A DNA stretch of 64,000 nt from RYN-230 sp963760405 (GTDB taxonomy: Bacteria > Actinomycetota > Actinomycetes > Streptosporangiales > Streptosporangiaceae): positions 62,001-126,000 of the forward strand of contig CAVXCV010000001.1 in the NCBI GenBank assembly GCA_963760405.1, given 5' to 3'. How positions within the stretch are numbered: position 1 is the stretch's first letter; the number at the start of each line of letters is the position of its first letter. Shown piece by piece: positions 9,012 to 17,651 of the stretch. Made by a program: the position numbers and the translations under genes. The notes beneath the pieces are model-generated. The model did no database searches, was not told the DNA's origin, and saw only the letters and a list, made by a program, of their open reading frames with translations.

Positions 9012-10447
9012 CCGGCGCTCCCGATGGTGCCTGTGCCCGTGGTCCCAGCGGTGCCCGTGGTCCCGGCGGTCTCGGCCAGGAAGCCGAGCACGTCCTGCGG
9101 GGTGATCATCCCAGCTGGCTTGCCGTCCACCAGGATGACGGCGGCCCCGGCCTTGTCCAGCGCGGCCACCGCCCGGCTGACCGGCTCGCCCGAGCCGACC
9201 GTCGGCAACGGCGCCGACATGTGGCTCTCGATCGGGTCGCTGGCTCTGGCGCGGCCGGAGACCAGCGCATCGAGCAGGTCGCGCTCCACGATGGAGCCGA
9301 TCACCTCGGCGGCCATGACCGGTGGTTCCTCCTTCATCACGGGCATCTGGGACACGTGGTACTCACGCAGGATGGACACGGCGGCCCCGACGGTCTCGTC
9401 CGGGTGGGCGTGCACGAACTCCGGCAGCCCGGGCTGCTTGCGGGCCAGCACGTCCCCCACGACCGGCTCAGTGGTCTGCGTGTTGAGGAAACCGTAGTCC
9501 GCCATCCACTCGTCGCTGAATATCTTCGACAGGTAGCCGCGGCCGGTGTCCGGCAGCAGCACCACGATCACATCGTCCGGTGCCGCGGTCGCCGCCACCC
9601 GCAACGCGGCGACTACCGCGAGCCCGCCAGACCCGCCGGTGAGCAAGGCCTCCTCGCGGGCCAGGCGGCGGGTCATCAGGAACGAGTCCGCGTCGCTCAC
9701 CGCCATCACCTGATCGGTGACCGCCGGGTCGTAGTTCGCGGGCCAGATGTCCTCACCCACGCCCTCGACCAGGTAGGGCCGGCCGGTGCCGCCCGAGTAC
9801 ACCGAGCCTTCCGGGTCGGCCCCGATCACCCGGACGCGGCCGCCGGAGGCTTCCTTGAGGTACCGGCCGGTCCCGGTGATGGTGCCGCCGGTGCCGATGC
9901 CGGCCACGAAATGAGTGATCCGGCCCTCGGTCTGCGCCCAGATCTCCGGCCCGGTGGAGTGGTAGTGCGAGGCCGGGTTCTCCGGGTTGGCGTACTGGTC
10001 GGGCTTCCAGCCACCTGGTGTCTCCTTGGCCAGCCGGCTGGACACCGAGTAGTAGGACTGCGGATGGTCCGGGGACACGGTGCCGGGGCAGACCACCACC
10101 TCCGCGCCGTAGGCGCGCAGCACGCTGATCTTGTCCTGGCCGACCTTGTCCGGGCATACGAACACGCAGCGGTAGCCCTTTTGCACCGCCACGATGGCCA
10201 GGCCCACCCCGGTGTTGCCGGACGTCGGCTCGATTATGGTGCCGCCGGGGCGGAGCGCGCCGGAGGCTTCCGCCGCCGCCACCATCCGCAGCGCGATCCT
10301 GTCCTTTACTGAGCCGCCGGGGTTGAAGTACTCCACCTTGGCGAGCACGCTGGGAGCGTGGCCACCGCCCACGTCCCGGGTCACCGCGCGCAGCCGGACC
10401 AGCGGGGTGTTCCCGACCAGCTCGATCAGGGATTCATGAACGTCCAT
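9008..10447 (-). CDS. cbs: Cystathionine beta-synthase
   Basis: This PLP enzyme condenses homocysteine with serine (or O-acetylserine) to cystathionine. The 479-residue product has a catalytic core with PLP Lys48 (FNPGGSVKDRIA), the asparagine loop EPTSGNTGVG and the phosphate site GIGTGGTITG. A C-terminal pair of CBS (Bateman) domains occupies about residues 345-465 and ends PAGMITPQDVLGFLAE. The tail is a short Thr/Gly repeat (TGTAGTTGT). The N-terminal heme domain of the human enzyme is absent. The ATG at 10447 was chosen over a longer frame because MDVHESLIELVGNTPLV is the normal N-terminus. Confidence 0.95.
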   Translation of the reverse strand: MDVHESLIELVGNTPLVRLRAVTRDVGGGHAPSVLAKVEYFNPGGSVKDRIALRMVAAAEASGALRPGGTIIEPTSGNTGVGLAIVAVQKGYRCVFVCPDKVGQDKISVLRAYGAEVVVCPGTVSPDHPQSYYSVSSRLAKETPGGWKPDQYANPENPASHYHSTGPEIWAQTEGRITHFVAGIGTGGTITGTGRYLKEASGGRVRVIGADPEGSVYSGGTGRPYLVEGVGEDIWPANYDPAVTDQVMAVSDADSFLMTRRLAREEALLTGGSGGLAVVAALRVAATAAPDDVIVVLLPDTGRGYLSKIFSDEWMADYGFLNTQTTEPVVGDVLARKQPGLPEFVHAHPDETVGAAVSILREYHVSQMPVMKEEPPVMAAEVIGSIVERDLLDALVSGRARASDPIESHMSAPLPTVGSGEPVSRAVAALDKAGAAVILVDGKPAGMITPQDVLGFLAETAGTTGTAGTTGTGTIGSAG

Positions 10448-10626
10448 CACCAGGCTGACGCTATCCCACGGCGGCACCCGCCCGGGCCCGCCCCGCCTCC
10501 CGGCCAGCCTGGCGCCCCACGTGTCACCCCATTCCCCCGCCACGGCGCCGGGCACCACACCCGGGCCGGGCCGGGAGGATGCCGTAAGCTACTGGTTGGT
10601 AATCAGCGGAACAAAGGAGCCCCGCC

Positions 10627-11847
10627 ATGCCCGAGGCAGTCATCGTAGCGACCGCACGCTCACCGATCGGCCGGGCCTTCAAGGGCTCGCTGGCCTCGAT
10701 CCGGCCGGATGACCTGACCCGCCAGATCGTGTCCACCGCGCTGGCGAAGGTGCCCCAGCTCGACCCGGCCGACATCGACGACCTGATCCTCGGCTGTGGC
10801 CTGCCCGGCGGGGAGCAGGGCTTCAATCTGGCCCGCGTGGTCGCGGTCCTGCTCGGCTTCGACCACCTGCCCGGCACCACCGTGACCAGGTACTGCTCGT
10901 CCTCGCTGCAGACCACCCGGATGGCGCTGCACGCTATCCGGTCCGGTGAAGGTGACGTGTTCATCTCAGCCGGGGTGGAGTGCGTGAGCCGGTTCGCCCA
11001 TGGCAGCAGCGACAGCTGGCCGGACACGCACAACGCGGCATTCGCCGACGCGGAGGAGCGGACCCAGGAGCGGTCCGCCGCAGGCGTGCCCGTCTGGCAC
11101 GACCCGCGCGAGGATGGCCGCATCCCGGACGTCTACATCGCGATGGGGCAGACCGCGGAGAACCTCGCCCAGCTGCGCGGAATCTCCCGGGCCGCACAGG
11201 ACGAGTTCGGCGTCCGCTCGCAGAACATGGCCGAGAAGGCGCTGGCCAACGGCTTCTGGCAGCGCGACATCACCCCGATCACGCTGCCGGACGGCACCGT
11301 GGTCAGCACGGATGACGGGCCGCGGCCGGGCACCACGCTGGAGAAGGTGGCCTCGCTGCAGCCGGTGTTCCGGCCGGACGGGACGGTCACCGCCGGGAAC
11401 TGCTGCCCGCTGAACGACGGCGCCGCCGCGCTCGTGGTGATGAGCGACGTGAAAGCGGCCGAGCTCGGCATCACCCCGCTGGCCCGGATCGTGTCCACCG
11501 GGCTCACCGGGCTGTCCCCGGAGATCATGGGCCTCGGCCCGGTGCAGGCCTCCCGCCAGGCCCTCTCCCGGGCCGGGATGAGCATCGGCGACATCGACCT
11601 GGTCGAGATGAACGAGGCCTTCGCCGCGCAGGTCATCCCGTCCTACGCCGACCTGGGCATCGACATCGACAAGCTCAACGTGAACGGCGGCGCGATCGCC
11701 GTCGGCCACCCGTTCGGCATGACCGGGGCCCGCATCGCCACCACTCTGCTGAACAGCCTGGCGTTCCACGACCAGACGTTCGGCCTGGAAACCATGTGCG
11801 TCGGCGGCGGCCAGGGGATGGCGATGATCCTGGAACGGCTCAGCTGA
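10627..11847 (+). CDS. Acetyl-CoA C-acyltransferase (thiolase)
   Basis: This biosynthetic or degradative thiolase has 406 residues. The nucleophile is Cys90 (TRYCSSSLQT), the general base His361 (GGAIAVGHPFGMTGAR) and the second cysteine Cys391 (TMCVGGGQG). The whole family length is covered. AAAGGAG lies 7 bases before the ATG. It stands alone between cbs on the other strand and a DUF4287 gene. Its substrate chain length cannot be judged, so fadA or atoB type is left open. Confidence 0.93.
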   Translation: MPEAVIVATARSPIGRAFKGSLASIRPDDLTRQIVSTALAKVPQLDPADIDDLILGCGLPGGEQGFNLARVVAVLLGFDHLPGTTVTRYCSSSLQTTRMALHAIRSGEGDVFISAGVECVSRFAHGSSDSWPDTHNAAFADAEERTQERSAAGVPVWHDPREDGRIPDVYIAMGQTAENLAQLRGISRAAQDEFGVRSQNMAEKALANGFWQRDITPITLPDGTVVSTDDGPRPGTTLEKVASLQPVFRPDGTVTAGNCCPLNDGAAALVVMSDVKAAELGITPLARIVSTGLTGLSPEIMGLGPVQASRQALSRAGMSIGDIDLVEMNEAFAAQVIPSYADLGIDIDKLNVNGGAIAVGHPFGMTGARIATTLLNSLAFHDQTFGLETMCVGGGQGMAMILERLS

Positions 11848-12004
11848 GCCAGGCCAGATGGCCCGGCCACGGCCTGCGCAACAGCAGCATGACCAGGGGT
11901 CGAATAGGACATTGCGGAAGCCTTACCGCCAGGGGTTGTCAGGCGCTCAGCGGTGGTGCAGTCTCGACACCAAGAGCAGTTAGGGTCCGCCCCTGGAGGT
12001 GCCC

Positions 12005-12238
12005 ATGTCCCTGAGTCACTCCCCGGAGATGCACAAGAACATCATCGCCCGTATCCCGACCGTCACCGGGCGCGATCTCCGCGAGTGGTTCAGAAGACTG
12101 GAATCCGGCCCCGCGTTCCTGCGCTGCGAAGAGCGAGCGCACTGGCTATCCGACGAGCATGGCCTGTCCCACGGCTATGCCTCCGCGATCGTGCACGAAT
12201 ACGAGTTCCGCCGCCGCACCCGGCTCAATAGCGCCTGA
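12005..12238 (+). CDS. DUF4287 domain protein
   Basis: This 77-residue protein matches the DUF4287 pattern: an N-terminal helix (MHKNIIARIPTVTGRDLREWF) and a C-terminal RAHWLSDEHGLSHGYASAIVHEY. The matching family motif is a Lys/Arg-rich helix ending in GHGHAMAIV. Function is unknown. The ATG at 12005 has GGAGG at 11995-11999; a GTG at 11999 in the same frame overlaps that site and is less likely. The stop is 3 bases before the next gene, so the two are probably one operon. Confidence 0.75.
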   Translation: MSLSHSPEMHKNIIARIPTVTGRDLREWFRRLESGPAFLRCEERAHWLSDEHGLSHGYASAIVHEYEFRRRTRLNSA

Positions 12239-12241
12239 TCC

Positions 12242-12652
12242 GTGGACCTGGACCAGGCCCGGGCGTTCCTGCGCGGGAACCACCGGGCCGTACTGGCGAC
12301 GGCCCGGGCCGACGGACGGCCCCAGCTGTCCCCGGTGACGTGCGCGGTCGACCCGGCCGGGCGGGTGGTGATCAGCACCCGCGAGACCGCGATCAAGGTG
12401 CGGAATCTGCGCCGCGACCCGCTGGCCTCGGTGTGCGTGTTCACCGACCGGTTCTTCGGCGAGTGGGTCCAGGTCGAGGGCAAGGCGGAGATCGTCTCGC
12501 TGCCCGGCGCCATGGACCTGCTGGTGGAGTACTACCAGCTGGTCGCGGGCGAGCATTCGGACTGGGATGACTACCGCGCCGCGATGGTGCGTGACCGCCG
12601 CTGCGTGATCCGGATCGCGATCGCCCGGGCCGGCCCGGACATCAGCGGCTAG
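12242..12652 (+). CDS. PPOX-class F420/FMN-dependent oxidoreductase family protein
   Basis: The 136-residue product has the pyridoxamine-phosphate-oxidase-like split barrel: FLRGNHRAVLATARADGRPQ, SPVTCAVDPAGRVVIST, the IKVRNLRRDP phosphate-binding strand, and VQVEGKAEIVSL. Actinobacterial members often use F420 or FMN, and some bind heme or biliverdin. The substrate is not predictable. The GTG start lies 3 bases after the DUF4287 stop. A 17-C homopolymer begins directly after its TAG. Confidence 0.85.
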   Translation: MDLDQARAFLRGNHRAVLATARADGRPQLSPVTCAVDPAGRVVISTRETAIKVRNLRRDPLASVCVFTDRFFGEWVQVEGKAEIVSLPGAMDLLVEYYQLVAGEHSDWDDYRAAMVRDRRCVIRIAIARAGPDISG

Positions 12653-12669
12653 CCCCCCCCCCCCCCCCC
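12653..12669. repeat. 17-base poly-C run
   Basis: Seventeen consecutive C residues directly follow the PPOX stop codon and are followed by GGGCG. It is by far the longest homopolymer in the window. It is either a true slippage-prone tract or an assembly artefact. Confidence 0.95.
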
Positions 12670-12687
12670 GGGCGCCTCATTGCGGAC

Positions 12688-13003
12688 ATGAACCGGCCGC
12701 GCCCGGCGTGGCCGATTCTCCTTCTCCCGGCCACCGCACCAGCATTAGGCAGCTGCGGCCAGGCGCTTAATGCGCCGCTGGCCGGCCAGTGTTACCTGCT
12801 GAATTGGCCACTGGAAGACGGGGCCGAATCCGGTGTTGCCGCCTCCGCTACCGGGCTTCACCGAGAACAACTCGTCTGCGCAAGCTGGTATCCGGAATGG
12901 ACGGAGAGCCTGGGCGCAGTTCATGAGCATGATCTACAACGATCAGCGAAATGGCCTCGTCTGCAGTCCAAATAAGCGGCCGATACCGCAGTCTGTGCGG
13001 TAA
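12688..13003 (+). pseudogene. Possible decayed small lipoprotein gene, low confidence
   Basis: One frame starting at ATG 12688 gives a signal-like N-terminus (RPAWPILLLPATAPALGSCG, a lipobox-like LGSC) but then loses protein-like character. Another frame from about 12821 reads PVLPPPLPGFTENNSS and then RNGRRAWAQFMSMIYNDQRN before a TAA near 13003. The two pieces could be one secreted protein broken by a frameshift, or chance. No family was recognised. The stretch 12653-13080 otherwise holds nothing I can name. Confidence 0.25.
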
Positions 13004-13080
13004 GCGAACACCACCGGCAACCGCGCCCTGCCTGGCCCTACCCGGCCTGATCAGGCACGGTTTACGGACAGGCGGGTGAG

Positions 13081-13154
13081 TGCCCCCGGTCGGAGTCGAA
13101 CCGACACTGGGGACCCTTTTAGGGGGCCGGCCTTTTCCCTTGGGCTACGGGGGC
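13081..13154 (-). tRNA. tRNA-like gene with atypical anticodon loop (apparent UAA)
   Basis: On the minus strand 74 bases fold as a cloverleaf. The acceptor stem is GCCCCCG/CGGGGGC with discriminator A. A D arm (GCCC..GGC) is followed by an anticodon stem GGCCC/GGGTC, and a canonical T arm GTCGG-TTCGACT-CCGAC completes it. The loop is CCTAAAA, giving anticodon UAA (Leu codon UUA), but position 33 is C instead of the near-universal U. The variable region is only 6 bases, whereas leucine tRNAs have a long arm. The acceptor and D arm look closer to an Arg-type tRNA. It may be a decayed tRNA or a non-standard one. The identity is open. Confidence 0.6.
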
Positions 13155-13238
13155 TGGGTAATGATACCCCGGAGCACCGTAACAACTCTCGGGCAGCCGA
13201 ATTGATACGGATTGTTTCGCCCGGGGGGTACTTTTCCA

Positions 13239-13284
13239 TTTGCACTTGACAGCGAATGCAAAGCGTAACCTTTTCGATAAGGTT
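13239..13284. promoter_or_regulatory. AT-rich segment with two inverted repeats upstream of the tRNA-like gene
   Basis: TTTGCA (13239-13244) and TGCAAA (13257-13262) form a dyad around a plus-strand TTGACA hexamer (13246-13251). A second dyad, AACCTT (13267-13272)/AAGGTT (13279-13284), follows. The segment lies about 85 bp upstream of the tRNA-like gene (minus strand) and beyond the 3' end of the uracil-DNA glycosylase gene. It looks like an operator-bearing promoter, direction unknown. Confidence 0.35.
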
Positions 13285-13334
13285 CGGCACTATTTAGTTA
13301 CAGAACGTGACCACCAGGCTGAGGGCAGGAGCTG

Positions 13335-14153
13335 CTACCCGGCGGTGCCCTGCTGGGCGCGCCGGAAGATAGCGTCCAGCATGTCCGGCGTGACCCGGCC
13401 GGTGAACGTGTTCTGCTGGCTCGGGTGATAGCAGCCGATCAGCAGGATCCCGTCCTGGCCCGCGCCGGTCCGGACCAGCCTGACCTCGGCGCCGTGGCCG
13501 AAGGCCGGCCGTGGCCTGGGCACGGCGAAGCCGGTGTCCCGCAGCACCGGCCACATCGCCTGCCAGGCAAAGGCTCCCAGGCAGACGATGACCCGCAGCC
13601 ACGGGGCCAGGTAACCCACCTCAGCGGCCAGCCAGGGCGCGCAGGCGTCGCGCTCGGCCACCGTCGGCTTGTTCACCGGCGGCGCGCAGCGGACCGCCGC
13701 GGCCATCCGGGTCCCGAGTAGCCGCTGCCCGTCGCCCGCCGCGATGCTGTCCGGGGCGGCCGCCAGCCCGCACCGGTACAGCGAGCCGAACAGCACGTCG
13801 CCGCTCCGGTCCCCGGTGAAGATCCGGCCGGTGCGGTTGCCGCCGTGCGCGGCCGGGGCCAGGCCGACGATCAGGATGCGCGGCTGCTCGCTGCCCCAGC
13901 CAGGAATCGGCCGGCCCCAGTAGCTCTCGGCCGCGTGCGCGCGGCGTTTGACCCGGGCCACCTCCTCCCGCCAGCCGACCAGCCGCGGGCAGGCCCGGCA
14001 TACTGACTGCCGGGCCACGAGCTCGGCCAGGGTGCCCGCACCGGCGGCGAGGTCACGTACCTCAGCGGCATCGCAGGCCACCGGGGTCTGCGCGGTGGCC
14101 GGGTCATCCGGCCATCCGCTGCCGGGTGGCACCGGGCCCGCCGGGTGGCTCAC
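13335..14153 (-). CDS. Uracil-DNA glycosylase, family 5 (UdgB-like)
   Basis: This enzyme removes uracil and other deaminated bases from DNA. The 272-residue product has motif A GLAPAAHGGN (97-106) followed by RTGRIFTGD, with no acidic residue in motif A, typical of family 5. Motif B HPSQQN is near residue 243. CRACPRL (52-58), together with C157APPVNKP and the later CLGAF and CYHP cysteines, fits the 4Fe-4S cluster of this family. The GTG start overlaps the ppx stop by 4 bp. It is the last gene of the eno-ftsB-DUF501-ppx string. Confidence 0.9.
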   Translation of the reverse strand: MSHPAGPVPPGSGWPDDPATAQTPVACDAAEVRDLAAGAGTLAELVARQSVCRACPRLVGWREEVARVKRRAHAAESYWGRPIPGWGSEQPRILIVGLAPAAHGGNRTGRIFTGDRSGDVLFGSLYRCGLAAAPDSIAAGDGQRLLGTRMAAAVRCAPPVNKPTVAERDACAPWLAAEVGYLAPWLRVIVCLGAFAWQAMWPVLRDTGFAVPRPRPAFGHGAEVRLVRTGAGQDGILLIGCYHPSQQNTFTGRVTPDMLDAIFRRAQQGTAG

Positions 14154-15175
14154 CGGCCCGGGCCAGCGGCCAGCGACCAGGCGATCCCGTCCAGGATGTC
14201 GTGCTCGCTGACCAGCACCTCGGTAAAGCCAAACCGCTGCATGAGGCGGTCCAGGATCATCGCGCCACCACCGATCACATCAACCCGGCCCGGGTGCATG
14301 ACGCCCAGCCGGGCCCGTTCCGCCCGGGCCTGCTGCAGCAGCTGGGCGGCCTGGGCGCTGACGTCACCCGCTGAGATGCGGCTGTGGTGAATCCGGTCCG
14401 GGTCGTACGCGGCCAGCCCCAGCGCGAGGCCAGCCACGGTGGTCACCGAGCCAGCCAGGCCGACCAGCGTCTGGGCCTTCTGTACCGGGACGCCGGCGGC
14501 CACCAAGTCCAGCGCGGCATCGATGTCCGCGGCGGCCGCGGCGATCTGGGCGCCGGACGGCGGGTCGGAGCGCAGGTGCCGCTCGGTCATCCGGACGCAG
14601 CCGATGTCCACCGAGATGGCACTGATCCCGGCATCCGGGACTGGTGCACCGGCGGCCAGGCCCTCACCGAGGACGAATTCGGTGGAACCGCCGCCGATGT
14701 CCACCACCAGATAGGGCGGCCCGGCCGGGACGGGCTGGTCCGGCTCTGGCTGGTCCGGCTCTGGCTGGCCCGCTCGCCCGGCGAGCTCAGCGGTGGCGCC
14801 GGTGAAGGACAGCTGTGCCTCTTCCTGACCGGACAGCACTTCAGGTGGCTGGCCGAGCACGCTGGTCACCCCCCGGACGAAATCACTGGAGTTGGCAGCG
14901 TCCCTGGTGGCGCTGGTGGCGACCATGCGGACGGCGGTCACCGACAGGTCTTCGAGGATCGCGGCATACCCGGCGAGCGCGCGCAGGGTCCGGTCCAGCG
15001 CCTCAGCGGCCAGCCGCCCGGTGGCGTCCACGCCCTGGCCCAGCCGGACGATCTCCATCCGCCGGTCCAGCTCGGTCAGCTGCCCAGTGACCGGATCGAC
15101 GTCGGCGATCAGCAGCCGGAGCGAATTGGTACCGCAGTCGATCGCCGCCACCCGGGTGGCCGCAGCTCCGTTCAC
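14150..15175 (-). CDS. ppx: Ppx/GppA exopolyphosphatase
   Basis: This enzyme hydrolyses polyphosphate or pppGpp. The 341-residue product is the short two-domain form. ASKHA-fold motifs are AAIDCGTNSLRLLIAD at the N-terminus and YLVVDIGGGSTEFVLG in the middle. LVGLAGSVTTVAGLALGL and the C-terminal DVIGGGAMILDRLM are also clear. The GTG at 15175 gives a 4-bp GTGA overlap with the DUF501 gene; the longer frame upstream lies inside that gene. Its place after eno-ftsB-DUF501 is common in actinobacteria. Confidence 0.93.
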   Translation of the reverse strand: MNGAAATRVAAIDCGTNSLRLLIADVDPVTGQLTELDRRMEIVRLGQGVDATGRLAAEALDRTLRALAGYAAILEDLSVTAVRMVATSATRDAANSSDFVRGVTSVLGQPPEVLSGQEEAQLSFTGATAELAGRAGQPEPDQPEPDQPVPAGPPYLVVDIGGGSTEFVLGEGLAAGAPVPDAGISAISVDIGCVRMTERHLRSDPPSGAQIAAAAADIDAALDLVAAGVPVQKAQTLVGLAGSVTTVAGLALGLAAYDPDRIHHSRISAGDVSAQAAQLLQQARAERARLGVMHPGRVDVIGGGAMILDRLMQRFGFTEVLVSEHDILDGIAWSLAAGPGR

Positions 15176-15726
15176 TCGTCTGCCGCCGTGACGCAAGGCC
15201 CCCTGGCCCACCACTCCCCGGCAGCGTCAGCGGCCTGCCGGCCGAGCAGGTTCGCGCCCGGGACGGCCAGTTCGTGCGCGACCAGGGCATGCAGGCACTT
15301 GACCCGGCCCGGCATCCCGCCCGCGCTCTGCATCCCGGGCGGCAGCCCGGGCAGGCCGGCCGCTGCCGCGGCCGCGTCCCGCCGGGCCAGGTAGTCCCGG
15401 TGCGCATCCTCCTGGGCGGCACGTAGCGCAGGCTGACTGGCCAACTGCTGGCCCATCTCGTGCATCAGCCCGCCTGACTCCAGCCGGCTCACCGCCGCCG
15501 TGGCCCGCGGGCAGGTGAGGTAAAACAGCGTCGGGAACGGGGTACCGTCCGCCAGCCGTGGCGCTGTCTGCACGACGTCAGGCAGCCCGCACGGGCACCG
15601 GTGGGCGACGGCGGTCACCGCCCGCGGCGCCCGGCCCAGCTGCGCGGCGACCACCCTGAGGTCGTCGTCTGTCACTACCCGGCCCGGCCGCCTGTCCGCC
15701 TGGCCGCCTTCGCCAGCACGCATCAT
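15172..15726 (-). CDS. DUF501 domain protein
   Basis: The 184-residue product matches DUF501, found beside ftsB and eno in actinobacteria. Motifs are AQLGRAPRAVTAVAHRCPCGLPDVVQT, TPFPTLFYLTCPRA and the C-terminal GMPGRVKCLHALVAHELA. The conserved cysteines and histidines (RCPCG, TCP, KCLHALVAH) suggest a metal or catalytic role, but the function is unknown. The ATG at 15726 overlaps the ftsB stop by 4 bp; GTG at about 15540 is inside the domain and too late. Confidence 0.85.
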   Translation of the reverse strand: MMRAGEGGQADRRPGRVVTDDDLRVVAAQLGRAPRAVTAVAHRCPCGLPDVVQTAPRLADGTPFPTLFYLTCPRATAAVSRLESGGLMHEMGQQLASQPALRAAQEDAHRDYLARRDAAAAAAGLPGLPPGMQSAGGMPGRVKCLHALVAHELAVPGANLLGRQAADAAGEWWARGPCVTAADE

Positions 15727-16124
15727 CTGGCCGGGGCCTTGTCCGCCTGGCGGACGGACTGCCACAGCCGCTCGTACCACGGGGTCGCCGCCGTTGCGGC
15801 TGTCTGCCCGCTGCTCGGCGGCTGCTTCGGGATGATCACGTAACAGGTGGTGCTGGGCATGCACATGTGCAGCCGGTCCCTGGCCTGCTGCTCGATGTAG
15901 GCCGGATCCTTGAGCAGGTGCGCCTCAGCCCGCAGCCGGGACAGTTCCTGGCTGGTGGCCTGCCGCTCGGCGAGCAACTGGTCGATCTGGCGGCGCTGCG
16001 CGATGTACTCCCGCACCGGGTACGCCAGGCTCAGCGCGATCGCGCAGAACACCACCGCGAGCACCGCAGCCCGGCTGGTGAACCGGGCCCGCGGCGGCGG
16101 ATGCCTCGGCTGCGGCTCGGCCAT
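15723..16124 (-). CDS. ftsB: FtsB/DivIC-type septum formation initiator
   Basis: This 133-residue bitopic membrane protein belongs to the divisome FtsQ-FtsL-FtsB subcomplex. A Pro/Arg-rich cytoplasmic N-terminus is followed by one transmembrane helix (about 19-37, AVLAVVFCAIALSLAYPV). A coiled coil comes next (about 43-80, AQRRQIDQLLAERQATSQEL). Then comes the typical DPAYIEQQARDRLHMCMPST region. The ATG at 16124 overlaps the eno stop (ATGA). Confidence 0.9.
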   Translation of the reverse strand: MAEPQPRHPPPRARFTSRAAVLAVVFCAIALSLAYPVREYIAQRRQIDQLLAERQATSQELSRLRAEAHLLKDPAYIEQQARDRLHMCMPSTTCYVIIPKQPPSSGQTAATAATPWYERLWQSVRQADKAPAR

Positions 16125-17407
16125 CAGTCAGCCGGAGCCCACCGGGGCAGTGCGCTGGTACCCGCGTACGTGGCAGCGTCATCGAGCATTTCCTCGATGC
16201 GCATCAGCTGGTTGTACTTGGCCACCCGCTCGCCCCGGGCGGGCGCCCCGGACTTGATCTGGCCGCTGTTGGTGGCCACCACCAGGTCGGCGATGGTCGT
16301 GTCGTCCGTCTCGCCGGACCGGTGACTGACCATGCACGCGTAGCCGTTACGCTGCGCGAGCGAGACCGCGTCCAGCGTCTCGGTGATGGAGCCGATCTGG
16401 TTCACCTTGACCAGCAGCGCGTTGGCCGTCTTCTCGGCGATGCCGCGGCGGATCCGTTCCGGGTTGGTCACGTACAGGTCGTCGCCCACGACCTGCACCC
16501 GGTCGCCCAGAGCTGCGTTCAGCGTGGCCCAGCCGGCCCAGTCCTCCTCGGACAGCGGGTCCTCCAGCGACACGATCGGGTACGCGTCCAGCCATTCGCC
16601 GTAGATGCGGGTCATCTCGGCCGAGTCCTTCGGGCTGCCCTCGAACCGGTACGCCCCGTCGGAGTAGAACTCGGTGGCGGCGGCGTCAATGGCCAGCGCC
16701 ACGTCCAGGCCCGGGGTGAAGCCGGCCTTGCTGATCGCCTCGACGATCAGGTCCAGCGCGGCCCGGTTGTGCGCCAGGTCCGGGGCGAACCCGCCCTCGT
16801 CGCCCACCCCGGTAGCGAGGCCGTGCTGCTTGAGCACGGACTTCAGCGCGTGGTAGGTCTCCGCGCCCCACTGCACGGCCTCGGCGAACGTCGCCGCCCC
16901 GACGGGGGCGATCATGAACTCCTGGATGTCCACGCTGTTGTCCGCGTGTGCGCCGCCGTTCAGGATGTTCATGAACGGGACTGGCAGCAGGTAGGCGTTG
17001 GGGCCGCCCAGGTAGCGGAACAGCGGCAGCCCGGCCGACTCGGCCGCGGCCTTGGCCACCGCCATGCTGACGCCGGTGATCGCATTCGCGCCAAGCCGCG
17101 ACTTGTCCGGGGTACGGTCCAGGTCGATCATGGCCTGGTCGATCATGCGCTGGTCATCGGCGTCGTAGCCGAGCAGTTCCGGCTGGATCTCGTCGATGAT
17201 GCCCTGGATCGCCTTGGTGACGGACTTGCCGCCGTACTCATCGCCGCCGTCCCGCAGTTCGACGGCCTCGAAGGCACCGGTGGACGCGCCGCTCGGGGCG
17301 GCGGCCCGGCCCAGTGAGCCGTCGTCGAGAAGAACCTCGACTTCAAGGGTGGGGTTCCCGCGGGAATCCAAAATCTGCCTGGCGTGCACCGCATCGATGG
17401 CGGCCAT
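16124..17407 (-). CDS. eno: Enolase
   Basis: Enolase converts 2-phosphoglycerate to phosphoenolpyruvate and is also an RNA degradosome partner in some bacteria. The 427-residue product has the standard length. Conserved sites are ARQILDSRGNPTLEVE, the loop PSGASTGAFEAVELRDG, the catalytic VGDEGGFAPDL, the metal ligands in LAIDAAATEFY, SLEDPLSEEDW and VGDDLYVTNP, and the signature LLVKVNQIGSITET and SHRSGETDD. The ATG at 17407 has CAGGAG at 7 bases. Eno leads the ftsB-DUF501-ppx-udg string by 4-bp overlaps. Confidence 0.97.
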   Translation of the reverse strand: MAAIDAVHARQILDSRGNPTLEVEVLLDDGSLGRAAAPSGASTGAFEAVELRDGGDEYGGKSVTKAIQGIIDEIQPELLGYDADDQRMIDQAMIDLDRTPDKSRLGANAITGVSMAVAKAAAESAGLPLFRYLGGPNAYLLPVPFMNILNGGAHADNSVDIQEFMIAPVGAATFAEAVQWGAETYHALKSVLKQHGLATGVGDEGGFAPDLAHNRAALDLIVEAISKAGFTPGLDVALAIDAAATEFYSDGAYRFEGSPKDSAEMTRIYGEWLDAYPIVSLEDPLSEEDWAGWATLNAALGDRVQVVGDDLYVTNPERIRRGIAEKTANALLVKVNQIGSITETLDAVSLAQRNGYACMVSHRSGETDDTTIADLVVATNSGQIKSGAPARGERVAKYNQLMRIEEMLDDAATYAGTSALPRWAPAD

Positions 17408-17651
17408 CGACGACTCCTGATGGTCGGCTGACATGTCCGTACTGGAGCCTAGTGGAGTCCGCACCCCTGGGACACCGGGCACGCCGCCGCCCCGGGCCAG
17501 CAATCGCGTGGCCCGGTACCTGGCGCGGTCCCAGCCGCGGACAACGCGTCAGCCGCGGCCCGATCGCGCCCCGCCCGCTCACATCCACCTCCGCCGCGAG
17601 GCAGGCGAGACCACTGTGCCTCAAGTTGCGGGAGCGCGAGCACACCTGCTC

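Noticed and set aside
13246..13251. TTGACA as a definite -35 box
   Set aside because: No -10 hexamer lies at a suitable distance; 17-18 bases downstream is CCTTTT-like sequence and part of a dyad.
13240..13428. Short plus-strand frame across the uracil-DNA glycosylase end
   Set aside because: It runs antisense into the glycosylase gene and has no ribosome binding site.
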